From: JADHUC01 sp964617665
GTDB taxonomy: Bacteria; Planctomycetota; Planctomycetia; Pirellulales; Pirellulaceae
Direction: 5' to 3'
Assembly (NCBI GenBank): GCA_964617665.1
Contig: CAZUAH010000500.1
Coordinates: 1-10,302, forward strand
DNA length: 10,302 nt
Part shown: positions 1 through 7,841 of the stretch, one piece after another
Layout: each line of letters opens with the position of its first letter
Numbering within the stretch: the first letter of the stretch is position 1
The notes under the pieces: generated by a model
Databases searched by the model: none
What the model saw: the letters and a program-made list of their open reading frames with translations, nothing else
Told to the model about the DNA's origin: nothing
Made by a program: the position numbers and the translations under genes

Positions 1-3000
1 CGCCGAATATCCGGCTCGTCATCGAGAATCCAACAGCATTTTGGTGCCGAGGATTGCGAATGGGTTTGGCCGGCTCGATCGTCATTTCTCCGTACTGCCA
101 GTCGGTGGTTCCCGTCTGCCAGTCGATCGTCTGGCCGTACAGCGGTGTGCCGTCGGTGTAGTAGATGTCCACGTAGATCGCAAAACCTCTGCCGGCATGG
201 CCGCTCACGCCTTTGGCTTTGGCATGGCCTCGGACGATGATGGGTCGAGGGACCTTCTGGTTCAGCGTAATCGTTTGCGACGTGCCACTACGGAGCTCAC
301 GTGAGCTGTTCGATAGCTTCAGGCTTCGTTTGCCACCGCGGAATTGTGTTTCGTCGATCTCGTACGCCCGTTCGTTTCTCGACCAACTTGTTTCCCCTTT
401 TGCTTCGAAGCCTGGGTTTCTGAGCAGATTGAGCGATCCCGGCAGGTAGAACACCGTTTCAGAGAACTTGAGCGGTGCAGCGTGTTCCGATGAAGTTGCC
501 TCCGCGCGTATTTCATATCGCCCGGGCTTCGTCTCGCCTGACCCGATCGCGACGAACTCTATACTCTTCGACGATTTCGCTTCCAACCGAAACTTGTCCG
601 TTGGTGGTTCTCGACGCCAGCCTTGTGGAAGTTCAGTGTTGAGAGACAATTCCGTCGAAGTGCGACTGTTATTCGACACATCTATCACGAACTGAAATCG
701 GTCCGCCGAAGTCGATACGCCACCCAGACGCATGCTCCCCTCAAGAGCAGGGACAACGCGGAGTTCTCTTGTTGTCCGCATGGGCAGCAACGAATCGACC
801 GACGATCCGATTTCGGCAATAGCTACGAATTGTGCGGTCGTTCCCAGCGCGTTCTGCGGAACCGCGACCTTGAATCGGCCATTCGATACGGCCTCACAAG
901 GCCACCCACCTGGTGCCTGGAGTGCGTAGCGGGCTTTTGACTCCTCTACGCCATCGACTCGAACGCGGATGGCGATCTCTTCGCCCGGCACCGCAACGGT
1001 CGGAGCTTCGACATGCGGACCGTGGACTCCCATCAAAACCGAACTGGCGAGGGATAGTCTGGCGATCATATCGTCCAGCTCTCGCAACTCGCGGCGGCAC
1101 GGATTGTCGAAGTGATTCTCCCGAATCCATCTTTTCTCTTCGGTCGCCCGAGTCAAAATCGAAACACAGTCATCGGCGAAGGCATCGGGGCCGGACTCCT
1201 TCAGTCCCGCGATGTCGGATTCGAGCCGCGCAAACCTTGCATCGACATCCTTCAGGCAATCGACGTTTGCGCGTTCGTACCATTGGTCCATTGTCGGATC
1301 GACCACGTACTGCGTCTCCGGTTCGTCCACCGGCGCGACGGAAATCTCGTCGATCCAGACCGTGCCCGAGCATCGCCACAGGTGAGGAGACAACTGGATG
1401 CTTCGCAGCGGTCGTTCGGGCTTGATATCGATGTGTACCTCGCGCCAGTCGTACGTGCCTGTGTCAAGGTGGAGCTTCTCCCGTTTTCGTTCGGTGAACC
1501 GGGTCTTCATGTTGACGTGGCACAACAAGGCGTCCACGTGAAGACTCCCGTTGTTGCTCGGGGCCACCTGATCACATTTGAGCCGAAGCCGGAGTCGCAG
1601 CGGCCTTGGCTCGTCCTGATACAACATCACCCATTGCGTCGCCCCTTTGGTTTGGCTGGGCGAGTCGTTTGCCAGCTTCAGGCAAGATCTGCCGTCCACC
1701 TCCCCTCGCTGGTAGGTGCCGTATCGCGTGCCGCGCCAATGAACGAGACTCTCCGGCCGGTCTTTGTCGATCTTCTGCATGTGCTTCCGCAAAGTGAGGT
1801 TGCGTTCGACTTCCTCAATGTGGCTTTGGGTAAATTGCCTCTTGGACGCGACGTGCAACACAGCAAGCGATTCCGGAGCAAGACGCAGTGGCACGTACAG
1901 ACAATCGCCTCGCATGACCGCAGCGGGCAGCCATCGCGAGGTGACTTGGTCGATAACTACAGGATCGTCCGGCAGAGCCTTCTTCGAGATCGCAATCAAC
2001 GCATCTGCTGATTCGGAAGCGTCGTTCAGCACTGTGAAGAATACCTCTCCGTCTGCCGCTTTGCCGAAACGTTCCAAGGCGAGGCTCGGCTCGCTGCTTC
2101 GTGCCAACGTCAATGGCTCCCAGCCGGCCTCGGCAAGTTGCTGACATATGGTCTGGTACTTTCGCCAGTTCGCTCGATCCCGCTCGTACCATTCGGCGTG
2201 ATCCCAGTAGCGCGAACCCGGCCCAAGTCCGCTGGGAGGCCAGTCGAATACTCCCGGAAACACCCCATAGGCTACGCAACGCTTCATGAACAAGGCCATG
2301 TCGCCCTTGGTCAGTTTGCTGAAGTTCCCTTTCAGCAGCGTAACGAACGGCTTCTGTCGGCAGATGGTGCGGACGTAGTTGAAGCTGGATCGGTTGATCC
2401 GGAGGCCTGTCTCTGCGCCCATCACGTCCAGGTAGGGCGCGGTGTAGAAGCTGCTGCCCATCGCCCCGTTCATCATCGTGATCTTGCCTTGAGCATGGAG
2501 ACGCTCAGACGTCTCTCTGGCGAATTCGACTGACGAGAAGTAGTTGTAAAGGAAGGGCTTCTTCTGCACGGGATCCCATGTAGGAGGATATTCTGCGGCA
2601 CCAAAATGGTCTCGGCGATAGTTGATGCCCGTCGTGATGCCGTCGTAGTAGAAACCGTCCAGGTCGCCGCCCCGCCGCTCGCGATACGATTCGAAAACGC
2701 CCGGGATTCTGTCCAGCATGTGCTGGCCGTACGGCAGTTGCGGATCCAGATTGTATTGCGCGATGACGTGGCCGTAGACAGACGTGCGTTTGACCGACAG
2801 CCGATCCTGAGCGTCGTGGAGGGCGCAGGCATCGAATATTTCGGCGCTGCCCGTGTTTTGCCTGAACTTCTCGCGCACAGCGTCAAGCTGCCGATCGTAC
2901 GAAGGTTCCGGATCCGTCTCCGGGTTGTAGTCGGGAATGTTGGCAAACAGGCCGGCATGGGTGAAGTACGTGAGGCTGTCGACACCCAAACGGTCGTCAT

Positions 3001-3940
3001 ACCCCGGCTCCGGTGCTCCCTCCTGGTACGCGAAACGGAATTCGTTCACGTTGTCTACTTCGGACAACCTGGTAAACGCCATCCACATCCCTTCCTTCTT
3101 GATGTGTTTGGTGAAGAATTGCGGAAACAGACGATAGTATCGATCCAACGCACTGCGCATTCCCCAAACCGGATCGCAGCGGTACAGATAGAAAGTGAAG
3201 TCGGCCGCGCTGAGCGGGTTCGTTTCTTTCGCCAACGCCACGTCGTAGACGATGTAGAACAACTGCTCGTCGGCATCGTAACCGGTTCGGAAGATACGGG
3301 GTTGATCCAACGGCACGGCGTAGCAGAGCCCAACGGGCCCGGATACCACGTTGCAGAAATTCACCGAGTGCGCACCCATATTCAAGGCCGGCTGGTCGCG
3401 CCATTCGGGCAAGGCGGCAAATTCGCGAATGCGTCTCGAGTTCTCGTAAGTGCCCGTTGTGCCGATCGAACGCGTCGTCTCCATGTCATCCCACCAACGC
3501 CAGCCCTCGCCTTGAATCGGAAGAGCAAAACGGACCAACAGGCCGCGATCCCGGCTGGTGGTGTCCTGCACGTTCAGTTTCACCGCGATCAGTTCGTCCG
3601 TCGCTTCATATCGAGCGGTCACATCGAGCGACATGCCGGCAAGTCTCGCTTCGTGTACAATCGCTCCATCCTTGTGTGCACGGGTCCTACCTTCTGCCGG
3701 CACAAACCGCGCAGATTTTGTCACATCGCAGACGCTGATAGGACATAGTTCCTTTTGGCCTGCTGACAGAAGCTCACGGTCAGCCACGAATGCCCCAGTC
3801 AACTTGCCTGTCGAGGAGAACTTCAGGCCGAATCGGTCGCCCGTGCGCACCTGCATCTCGTCGGCCGATCCGTCGGCGTTGCATGTCGCCATGGTGGCCA
3901 GGACTGCCATCACATTCAGAAACCAGTGCCGCGTCTTCAT
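1..3940 (-). CDS. Large secreted multidomain glycosidase-like protein with carbohydrate-binding-like modules (3' end beyond window)
   Basis: The frame starting at the ATG at 3940-3938 is open for 1313 codons to the left edge with no stop, so the C-terminus is missing. The start has a GGAGG six bases upstream and is followed by a signal peptide (MKTRHWFLNVMAVLATMATC). Regions I see: a beta-sandwich-like N-terminal part (about 25-275); a likely TIM barrel (about 280-600) with strand-like motifs such as DGFYYDGI (Asp433) and MGAETG (Glu510), both candidate catalytic acids; a small beta domain (about 620-700); a jelly roll (about 730-871, ending VWIDEISV); a helical stretch (about 875-965); a beta-sandwich (about 970-1060); a region like the NEW3 domain (about 1080-1150); and a second jelly roll starting NLLRNPGFE at 1171, the classic opening of CBM_4_9-type modules. 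Export and polysaccharide binding are well supported. Glycosidase activity is inferred from the barrel and the adjacent PL8 lyase; I do not recognise the family. It could be a binding protein with an inactive barrel. Confidence 0.85.
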   Translation of the reverse strand, partial: MKTRHWFLNVMAVLATMATCNADGSADEMQVRTGDRFGLKFSSTGKLTGAFVADRELLSAGQKELCPISVCDVTKSARFVPAEGRTRAHKDGAIVHEARLAGMSLDVTARYEATDELIAVKLNVQDTTSRDRGLLVRFALPIQGEGWRWWDDMETTRSIGTTGTYENSRRIREFAALPEWRDQPALNMGAHSVNFCNVVSGPVGLCYAVPLDQPRIFRTGYDADEQLFYIVYDVALAKETNPLSAADFTFYLYRCDPVWGMRSALDRYYRLFPQFFTKHIKKEGMWMAFTRLSEVDNVNEFRFAYQEGAPEPGYDDRLGVDSLTYFTHAGLFANIPDYNPETDPEPSYDRQLDAVREKFRQNTGSAEIFDACALHDAQDRLSVKRTSVYGHVIAQYNLDPQLPYGQHMLDRIPGVFESYRERRGGDLDGFYYDGITTGINYRRDHFGAAEYPPTWDPVQKKPFLYNYFSSVEFARETSERLHAQGKITMMNGAMGSSFYTAPYLDVMGAETGLRINRSSFNYVRTICRQKPFVTLLKGNFSKLTKGDMALFMKRCVAYGVFPGVFDWPPSGLGPGSRYWDHAEWYERDRANWRKYQTICQQLAEAGWEPLTLARSSEPSLALERFGKAADGEVFFTVLNDASESADALIAISKKALPDDPVVIDQVTSRWLPAAVMRGDCLYVPLRLAPESLAVLHVASKRQFTQSHIEEVERNLTLRKHMQKIDKDRPESLVHWRGTRYGTYQRGEVDGRSCLKLANDSPSQTKGATQWVMLYQDEPRPLRLRLRLKCDQVAPSNNGSLHVDALLCHVNMKTRFTERKREKLHLDTGTYDWREVHIDIKPERPLRSIQLSPHLWRCSGTVWIDEISVAPVDEPETQYVVDPTMDQWYERANVDCLKDVDARFARLESDIAGLKESGPDAFADDCVSILTRATEEKRWIRENHFDNPCRRELRELDDMIARLSLASSVLMGVHGPHVEAPTVAVPGEEIAIRVRVDGVEESKARYALQAPGGWPCEAVSNGRFKVAVPQNALGTTAQFVAIAEIGSSVDSLLPMRTTRELRVVPALEGSMRLGGVSTSADRFQFVIDVSNNSRTSTELSLNTELPQGWRREPPTDKFRLEAKSSKSIEFVAIGSGETKPGRYEIRAEATSSEHAAPLKFSETVFYLPGSLNLLRNPGFEAKGETSWSRNERAYEIDETQFRGGKRSLKLSNSSRELRSGTSQTITLNQKVPRPIIVRGHAKAKGVSGHAGRGFAIYVDIYYTDGTPLYGQTIDWQTGTTDWQYGEMTIEPAKPIRNPRHQNAVGFSMTSRIFG

Positions 3941-3946
3941 TGTTAC

Positions 3947-3951
3947 CCTCC
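3947..3951 (-). promoter_or_regulatory. Ribosome binding site of the large glycosidase-like gene
   Basis: The minus strand reads GGAGG followed by a six-base spacer and ATG at 3940-3938. It lies inside the 20-bp gap after the lyase stop codon, so translation of the two genes may be coupled. It fixes the start of the large gene, where the signal peptide also begins. Confidence 0.75.
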
Positions 3952-3960
3952 CGGTTGAGG

Positions 3961-6108
3961 TCAACGACCAATTTGAAACGTCCGGATGACGCTCTTCCCG
4001 GCGCAGATGCCATCCGGAAGATCGAACGCAATCCGAGATCTGGATGATCCTTCCAGCGTTTCCACGCCCTCGCCCAACAGACGTTCGCTTACCTCGACGA
4101 TCACTTTGGCTTGCTCGTTTTTTGGATTGGAAACGGAAAACGTCATCTCGTCGGCCATCTCGCGCAACAAGACAAGGCATGGAACGTCGACCTCCAGCGT
4201 CAGATCTGGGCGGACTTCCACGCTTCCCGCTTCATAGAATGCGGCCGCAGTGATCTGGAGTTCCGTGTGCGACACGGCCTGCAACTCGGGTTTGTTGGCG
4301 AGGGCAGTCACCGCTGGTTGGCGCAATGCGGAAAGCGCGGATGATTCGGTCCCAGGAACGACGCAGTAGGCATAGGTCGCATCCCGCGGGCGTTGGCCGT
4401 GATCAATCCAGAGCGTGAAGACATCCCGCGAGACCGCAGCATCGTCGTAGCGGACGGCGATCTCGCGCCAACTGCCTCGCTGCGTGGTGTGGCGAAGCTG
4501 AATCCTAGTTGGCTGCAGAAGCCAATAGGTGATCTCGTTGTGGCGTATCCAGTCCGGCTGATCCAAGGCGTAAGTGCCGCGTTCAAGCTGACGGGCCTCA
4601 CCGCTCTCGCACACGGCGACATCGCCTGTCAGATGACATTGGTCGAGCGTGGTTACCACCGCGTTGTCCGTGTCACACGTGATGCCGGCGCCAAGGCATA
4701 CATATTCGTCGTCGAAGAAGAACCAACTTTTTCGTGTGCTCAGGTCGTCTCGGGCGAAGTCGAAGGCAGCCATGCCATATGTGCCATCCGACACGCCGCC
4801 CACAAACGTGCGCTCGCCCTGTCGACGCGGCGAACCGTCCAGTTGCGGCCGCGCTTCGACCGTTGTTCCGGGGATCTTTTGCCAGTCCCAGACGGGGAAG
4901 ATGTCGTAGTACTCTTGGCCCGTGCGCATCACAAGATTGCAGCCATCGGCGATGTGATGGCTCTTCAGGCCTTCGTTGTTGCACGGGTGGTCCGTGTTGG
5001 CGATCCTTCGCGAGAACATCCGAGCGGACGTGTAGTAATCGGCCCTTTGGTGAACCATCATGTCCGAGTGCCAGAAATGGCGGTTGCCTTCCAGCGGCCG
5101 ATCCTCCTGGTCTGCAGCGCGTGCTGCCAGCTCACGAAACTCTTGAGCACGTTCGTCTGTCACAGCGAGCATATTTCGCGCCGCCGTGCTCAAGTAGCGA
5201 ACGCTCTGTCCGGGGCGCGAGATTTCCCGGCCTTCGGCACCGTAGTCCGTCGCACTGCCCTTGGCCATCCATTGGCTGCCGTCCAAGATCAGGCTGCTCA
5301 GCAAGGCGACCTTCTCCGGCGAAAATGCCAAGTGAGTACCGGACACTTGCGCAGCGATACGTGAACAGTCCCCAGCGAACGCGGCACCGTATCCGTGGTT
5401 GTACAAGCAAGGGCCGTGCTGATGGAAGCTGAAATCCGGTTGAATGCCTTCACCGGTCGTGATGCGGATTTCGTCGGCGATTCGTCGGTATGCCTTGGCC
5501 GCCAGAGCAGGATCGTTTTCGATGATCGCACGGACCGCCACGATCTCCGATACCCAAACAAGATTCTGCCCCGTCATGCCGATCCTGGCCCGAGAGAGGA
5601 TCTTCAAACCCTTGCCGAGTTGTTCTTCTGATAATTCGTCCTCGAACATCAGAAGCACCGGGTGGAGCGTCCTTGGTACACCGATTTGGTTCCACCACCA
5701 GTTCGGATTCTGGAAGTCGTGAGTAAGCCAGTAGTCCAAACTCGCAAGGAGTGCTTTCCGCACCGCTTCGTCGCCACAAAGCTCCGAGGCTGGCGACTTA
5801 CATGCCCGGGCCAGTGAACTCACTCGCTGCAGATGGGCAGGCGTCCTCCAACCAGAACGCGAGCGGTCCTCATAATCGACATCCGGCCAACTCCCGTCCG
5901 GGCGGAGCGAGGCCATGAGGCTTCGAGCCGTCTCCGCAGGAACCGGTAGCAGCAGAGGTTTCAAGATCCGCTGCTTGATCTCGTGCAGATCGGCCGCGAG
6001 TTCCGACGACTTGTCCTCTCCCGCACCCACGATTGGCACGCTGCCGACGATGGAAGGAATGGCCACGATTGACCAGACGACGATACGACAAGCATTTTGC
6101 ATCTTCAT
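3961..6108 (-). CDS. Secreted polysaccharide lyase family 8 (chondroitin AC / hyaluronate / xanthan lyase type)
   Basis: This 715-residue protein is predicted to cleave uronic-acid-containing polysaccharides by beta-elimination outside the cytoplasm. Residues 1-30 look like a signal peptide (hydrophobic core, then IVGAGEDK). The N-terminal half is the alpha/alpha toroid of PL8: DGSWPDVDY at 71-79, NWWWNQIGVPRTL at 136-148, GQNLVW around Asn182, then the active-site segment FHQHGPCLYNHGYG with His231 and Tyr240, and GREISR with Arg294 and Arg298. These match in order and spacing the Asn, His, Tyr and two Arg residues known in PL8 enzymes such as Flavobacterium chondroitin AC lyase, which is also about 700 residues. 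The central super-sandwich follows (about 345-600, with KIPGTTVE at 411-418), then the C-terminal beta domain (about 608-715). The usual NGEN-type motif reads CNNEG at 376-380. AAGGA sits six bases before the ATG. Substrate cannot be told from sequence; family assignment is strong. Confidence 0.94.
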   Translation of the reverse strand: MKMQNACRIVVWSIVAIPSIVGSVPIVGAGEDKSSELAADLHEIKQRILKPLLLPVPAETARSLMASLRPDGSWPDVDYEDRSRSGWRTPAHLQRVSSLARACKSPASELCGDEAVRKALLASLDYWLTHDFQNPNWWWNQIGVPRTLHPVLLMFEDELSEEQLGKGLKILSRARIGMTGQNLVWVSEIVAVRAIIENDPALAAKAYRRIADEIRITTGEGIQPDFSFHQHGPCLYNHGYGAAFAGDCSRIAAQVSGTHLAFSPEKVALLSSLILDGSQWMAKGSATDYGAEGREISRPGQSVRYLSTAARNMLAVTDERAQEFRELAARAADQEDRPLEGNRHFWHSDMMVHQRADYYTSARMFSRRIANTDHPCNNEGLKSHHIADGCNLVMRTGQEYYDIFPVWDWQKIPGTTVEARPQLDGSPRRQGERTFVGGVSDGTYGMAAFDFARDDLSTRKSWFFFDDEYVCLGAGITCDTDNAVVTTLDQCHLTGDVAVCESGEARQLERGTYALDQPDWIRHNEITYWLLQPTRIQLRHTTQRGSWREIAVRYDDAAVSRDVFTLWIDHGQRPRDATYAYCVVPGTESSALSALRQPAVTALANKPELQAVSHTELQITAAAFYEAGSVEVRPDLTLEVDVPCLVLLREMADEMTFSVSNPKNEQAKVIVEVSERLLGEGVETLEGSSRSRIAFDLPDGICAGKSVIRTFQIGR

Positions 6109-6182
6109 AAGTGTTCCTTGGTTTCGCCCAATGGACGACTGCTGTGTCCCTTCACATGTGTGTGCGATCCGTTGCCAGCCCT

Positions 6183-7514
6183 CTACCGCACATTCAACCC
6201 ATGTTGTTCGAGTTTCTCTCTCAGGGCGGCTTTGGATTCTTGCTCGCCGTGCACCAGTACGATTTCACCCGGTGGCTGGGCCATACCCGTGACAAACTCC
6301 AGTAGACCTTGCTGGTCGGCGTGCGCGGAGTAGCCGCCAATGCGGTGGGCCTTGGCGCGAATGGCGTAGCGTTCTCCGTCTAGTTCGACCCACTCGCGGC
6401 CGTCTTGAATGGCGCGGCCCGGCGTGCCACGACCCTGGTATCCGACAAAAAGGATATCGGTGCTGGGCCGATCGAGCAGGGCCTTCAAGTAGTTGACCAC
6501 GCGACCACCGGTGCACATGCCGCCGCCTGCGATGACGATGGCCGGCATTTCGCTCTTGTGGAGGTAGTCGAGCGTCGAGCTATGTTCGTCGTGGTTTCCG
6601 ATTGTTGTTAGATTGTCGAAGACAAGTGGCTGGTCGTCGTACTCCAACAGCCGCTGCCCTTCGGCATCCCAGTAGGACGTCAGATCGGCGTAGACATCGG
6701 TGAATCGCGACGCCAAGGGCGAGTCGACGATCACATCGACCGCCTTCATCAAGCTTCGTCCCGTCTGCTGCTGCACCCGCTCGAAGATGAGGTTCATTTC
6801 GTAAAGCAGTTCCTGCGTGCGGCCTAGGGCGAACGCCGGAATGATGGTCACACCTTTGTCGTCAAGCGTGTGGCGAAGAATCTGCTCCAGCCGCTGCAGC
6901 CGAGTGTCGCGATTTTCGTGCAGTCGGTCGCCGTACGTGGATTCCAGTACCAGCAGGTCGGCCCGCTCGGGCGACTGCGGATCTTTCAAGATCGGTGCGT
7001 GGGTCGCGCCAACGTCCCCCGAAAACACGACTCGCCGGTCTTCCGCGTCAATTTCGACGACGGCCGACCCCAGGATATGTCCCGCGGGCGTCAGCCTGAT
7101 TCGCGCATCACCGGGCACCTCGTTCCAACTGCCGTAGTCGACGGGCCGCAGCATCGACTCGACACGTTCGACAAACGACGCAATAAGCCGCCGATCCCGT
7201 GTGAAATTGATCTTCAGAGCGTCCTCGATCACCAGCGGCAGCAGTCTGGCCGTGGGGCGGCTACACCAGATGCCGCCCTTGAATCCCGCCGCCAACAGGT
7301 AAGGCAGTCGACCGGCATGGTCGATGTGCACGTGCGTCAGAACCATGCACTCGACGCCGTTTAGCGGGAAATCGATTTCCAGGTTCGGGTGCTGCTGGGC
7401 GTCATCTCCCTGGAAAATTCCGCAGTCAATCAACAGCGACTTGCCGTTGTCCAGCTTCAATTGATGGCAAGAACCGGTCACGCCTTCGTGGCCGCCGTGG
7501 TGGATCAAATCCAT
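6183..7514 (-). CDS. MBL-fold beta-CASP ribonuclease (RNA-specific metallo-beta-lactamase family, CPSF73/YSH1-like)
   Basis: A complete 443-residue cytoplasmic zinc-dependent nuclease of the metallo-beta-lactamase/beta-CASP family, expected to cut RNA. The N-terminus (HGGHEGVTGSCHQL) is the usual first strand of these proteins, which supports the start. Metal-binding motifs are all present: THVHIDH at 60-66, His146 in PAGHILGS, and Asp167 in FSGDVG. The beta-CASP motifs follow: Glu191 in LESTYGDR, His397 in YSAHAD, and His422 in VHGE. The glycine-rich GGGMCTGG at 330-337 and the YQGRGTPGR loop at 359-367 are typical of the bacterial members. The length is normal and no key residue is missing. 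A possible GGAG lies eleven bases before the ATG, somewhat far. It is 74 bp upstream of the lyase on the same strand, so it may be the first gene of that transcript, but its function does not tie it to polysaccharide use. Its RNA target is unknown. Confidence 0.94.
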   Translation of the reverse strand: MDLIHHGGHEGVTGSCHQLKLDNGKSLLIDCGIFQGDDAQQHPNLEIDFPLNGVECMVLTHVHIDHAGRLPYLLAAGFKGGIWCSRPTARLLPLVIEDALKINFTRDRRLIASFVERVESMLRPVDYGSWNEVPGDARIRLTPAGHILGSAVVEIDAEDRRVVFSGDVGATHAPILKDPQSPERADLLVLESTYGDRLHENRDTRLQRLEQILRHTLDDKGVTIIPAFALGRTQELLYEMNLIFERVQQQTGRSLMKAVDVIVDSPLASRFTDVYADLTSYWDAEGQRLLEYDDQPLVFDNLTTIGNHDEHSSTLDYLHKSEMPAIVIAGGGMCTGGRVVNYLKALLDRPSTDILFVGYQGRGTPGRAIQDGREWVELDGERYAIRAKAHRIGGYSAHADQQGLLEFVTGMAQPPGEIVLVHGEQESKAALREKLEQHGLNVR

Positions 7515-7841
7515 GATTCAACTCGCTCCGTCAGCTGCGGGTTCATTCCACAAGTCCCACGTATGATTGACCTACTGATTCCAGAGCGTACCGGCCAAAC
7601 CGCGCAAGGTCAACGAATAATCTCCAGCGGTACTGCAGTTGGCTGTTCACCGCACCGAGCCACGGAAGACATCACTGCGACCATCTCAAGAAACCGTCCC
7701 ATAGGCGAAGGCGTCTTGAACTTGAGGGGATATCGTAGTTGGACAAGGTCTGCTCAGCGCAATTCCTGTTGAAATGCAGGCACGACACGCCAGCGGATGT
7801 GGTTTGTGGCTCTATCGAGTTCCAGTCGGGAGCGAGGCACG
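7515..7841. other. Divergent intergenic region, 327 bp
   Basis: This gap separates the ribonuclease gene (leftward) from the HEAT-repeat gene (rightward), so promoters for both should lie here. I see no convincing coding sequence. An in-frame ATG at 7797 could extend the HEAT gene by 15 residues, but it would place polar residues ahead of the signal peptide. On the minus strand, TTGACC (7613-7608) and TACGCT (7590-7585) are 17 bases apart. This is a weak sigma-70-like match that could serve the ribonuclease gene. I found no acceptable -35/-10 pair on the plus strand, and no strong hairpin, riboswitch-like fold or repeat. Confidence 0.4.
7828..7832 (+). promoter_or_regulatory. Ribosome binding site of the HEAT-repeat gene
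   Basis: GGGAG lies nine bases before the ATG at 7842. A second partial match, GAGG, lies four bases before it. Together with the signal peptide that begins there, this favours 7842 over the upstream ATG at 7797. Confidence 0.6.

Noticed and set aside
1112..2011. 299-codon plus-strand open frame opposite the large minus-strand gene
   Set aside because: It lies wholly antisense to a continuous, domain-bearing frame. It has no recognisable domain or ribosome binding site, and its composition is what an antisense frame of a GC-rich gene gives.
2606..3748. 380-codon plus-strand open frame
   Set aside because: It is antisense to the glycosidase-like barrel region, whose protein has a signal peptide and coherent motifs. 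The plus-strand product shows no domain and is rich in Arg and Val, as expected of a shadow frame.
1..3940. Possibility that the left 3.9 kb is a decayed region with several small fragments
   Set aside because: The minus frame set by the ATG at 3940 has no stop codon across 1313 codons, and motifs continue in order, so it is one intact gene running off the edge.
3880..3940. Lipoprotein signal in the large glycosidase-like protein (Cys at residue 20)
   Set aside because: The residues before the Cys read M-A-T, which is a poor lipobox because the -1 position is Thr. A signal peptidase I site shortly after is more likely.
4393..5364. 323-codon plus-strand open frame
   Set aside because: It is antisense to the PL8 lyase, which carries intact catalytic motifs. 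The antisense product is not recognisable.
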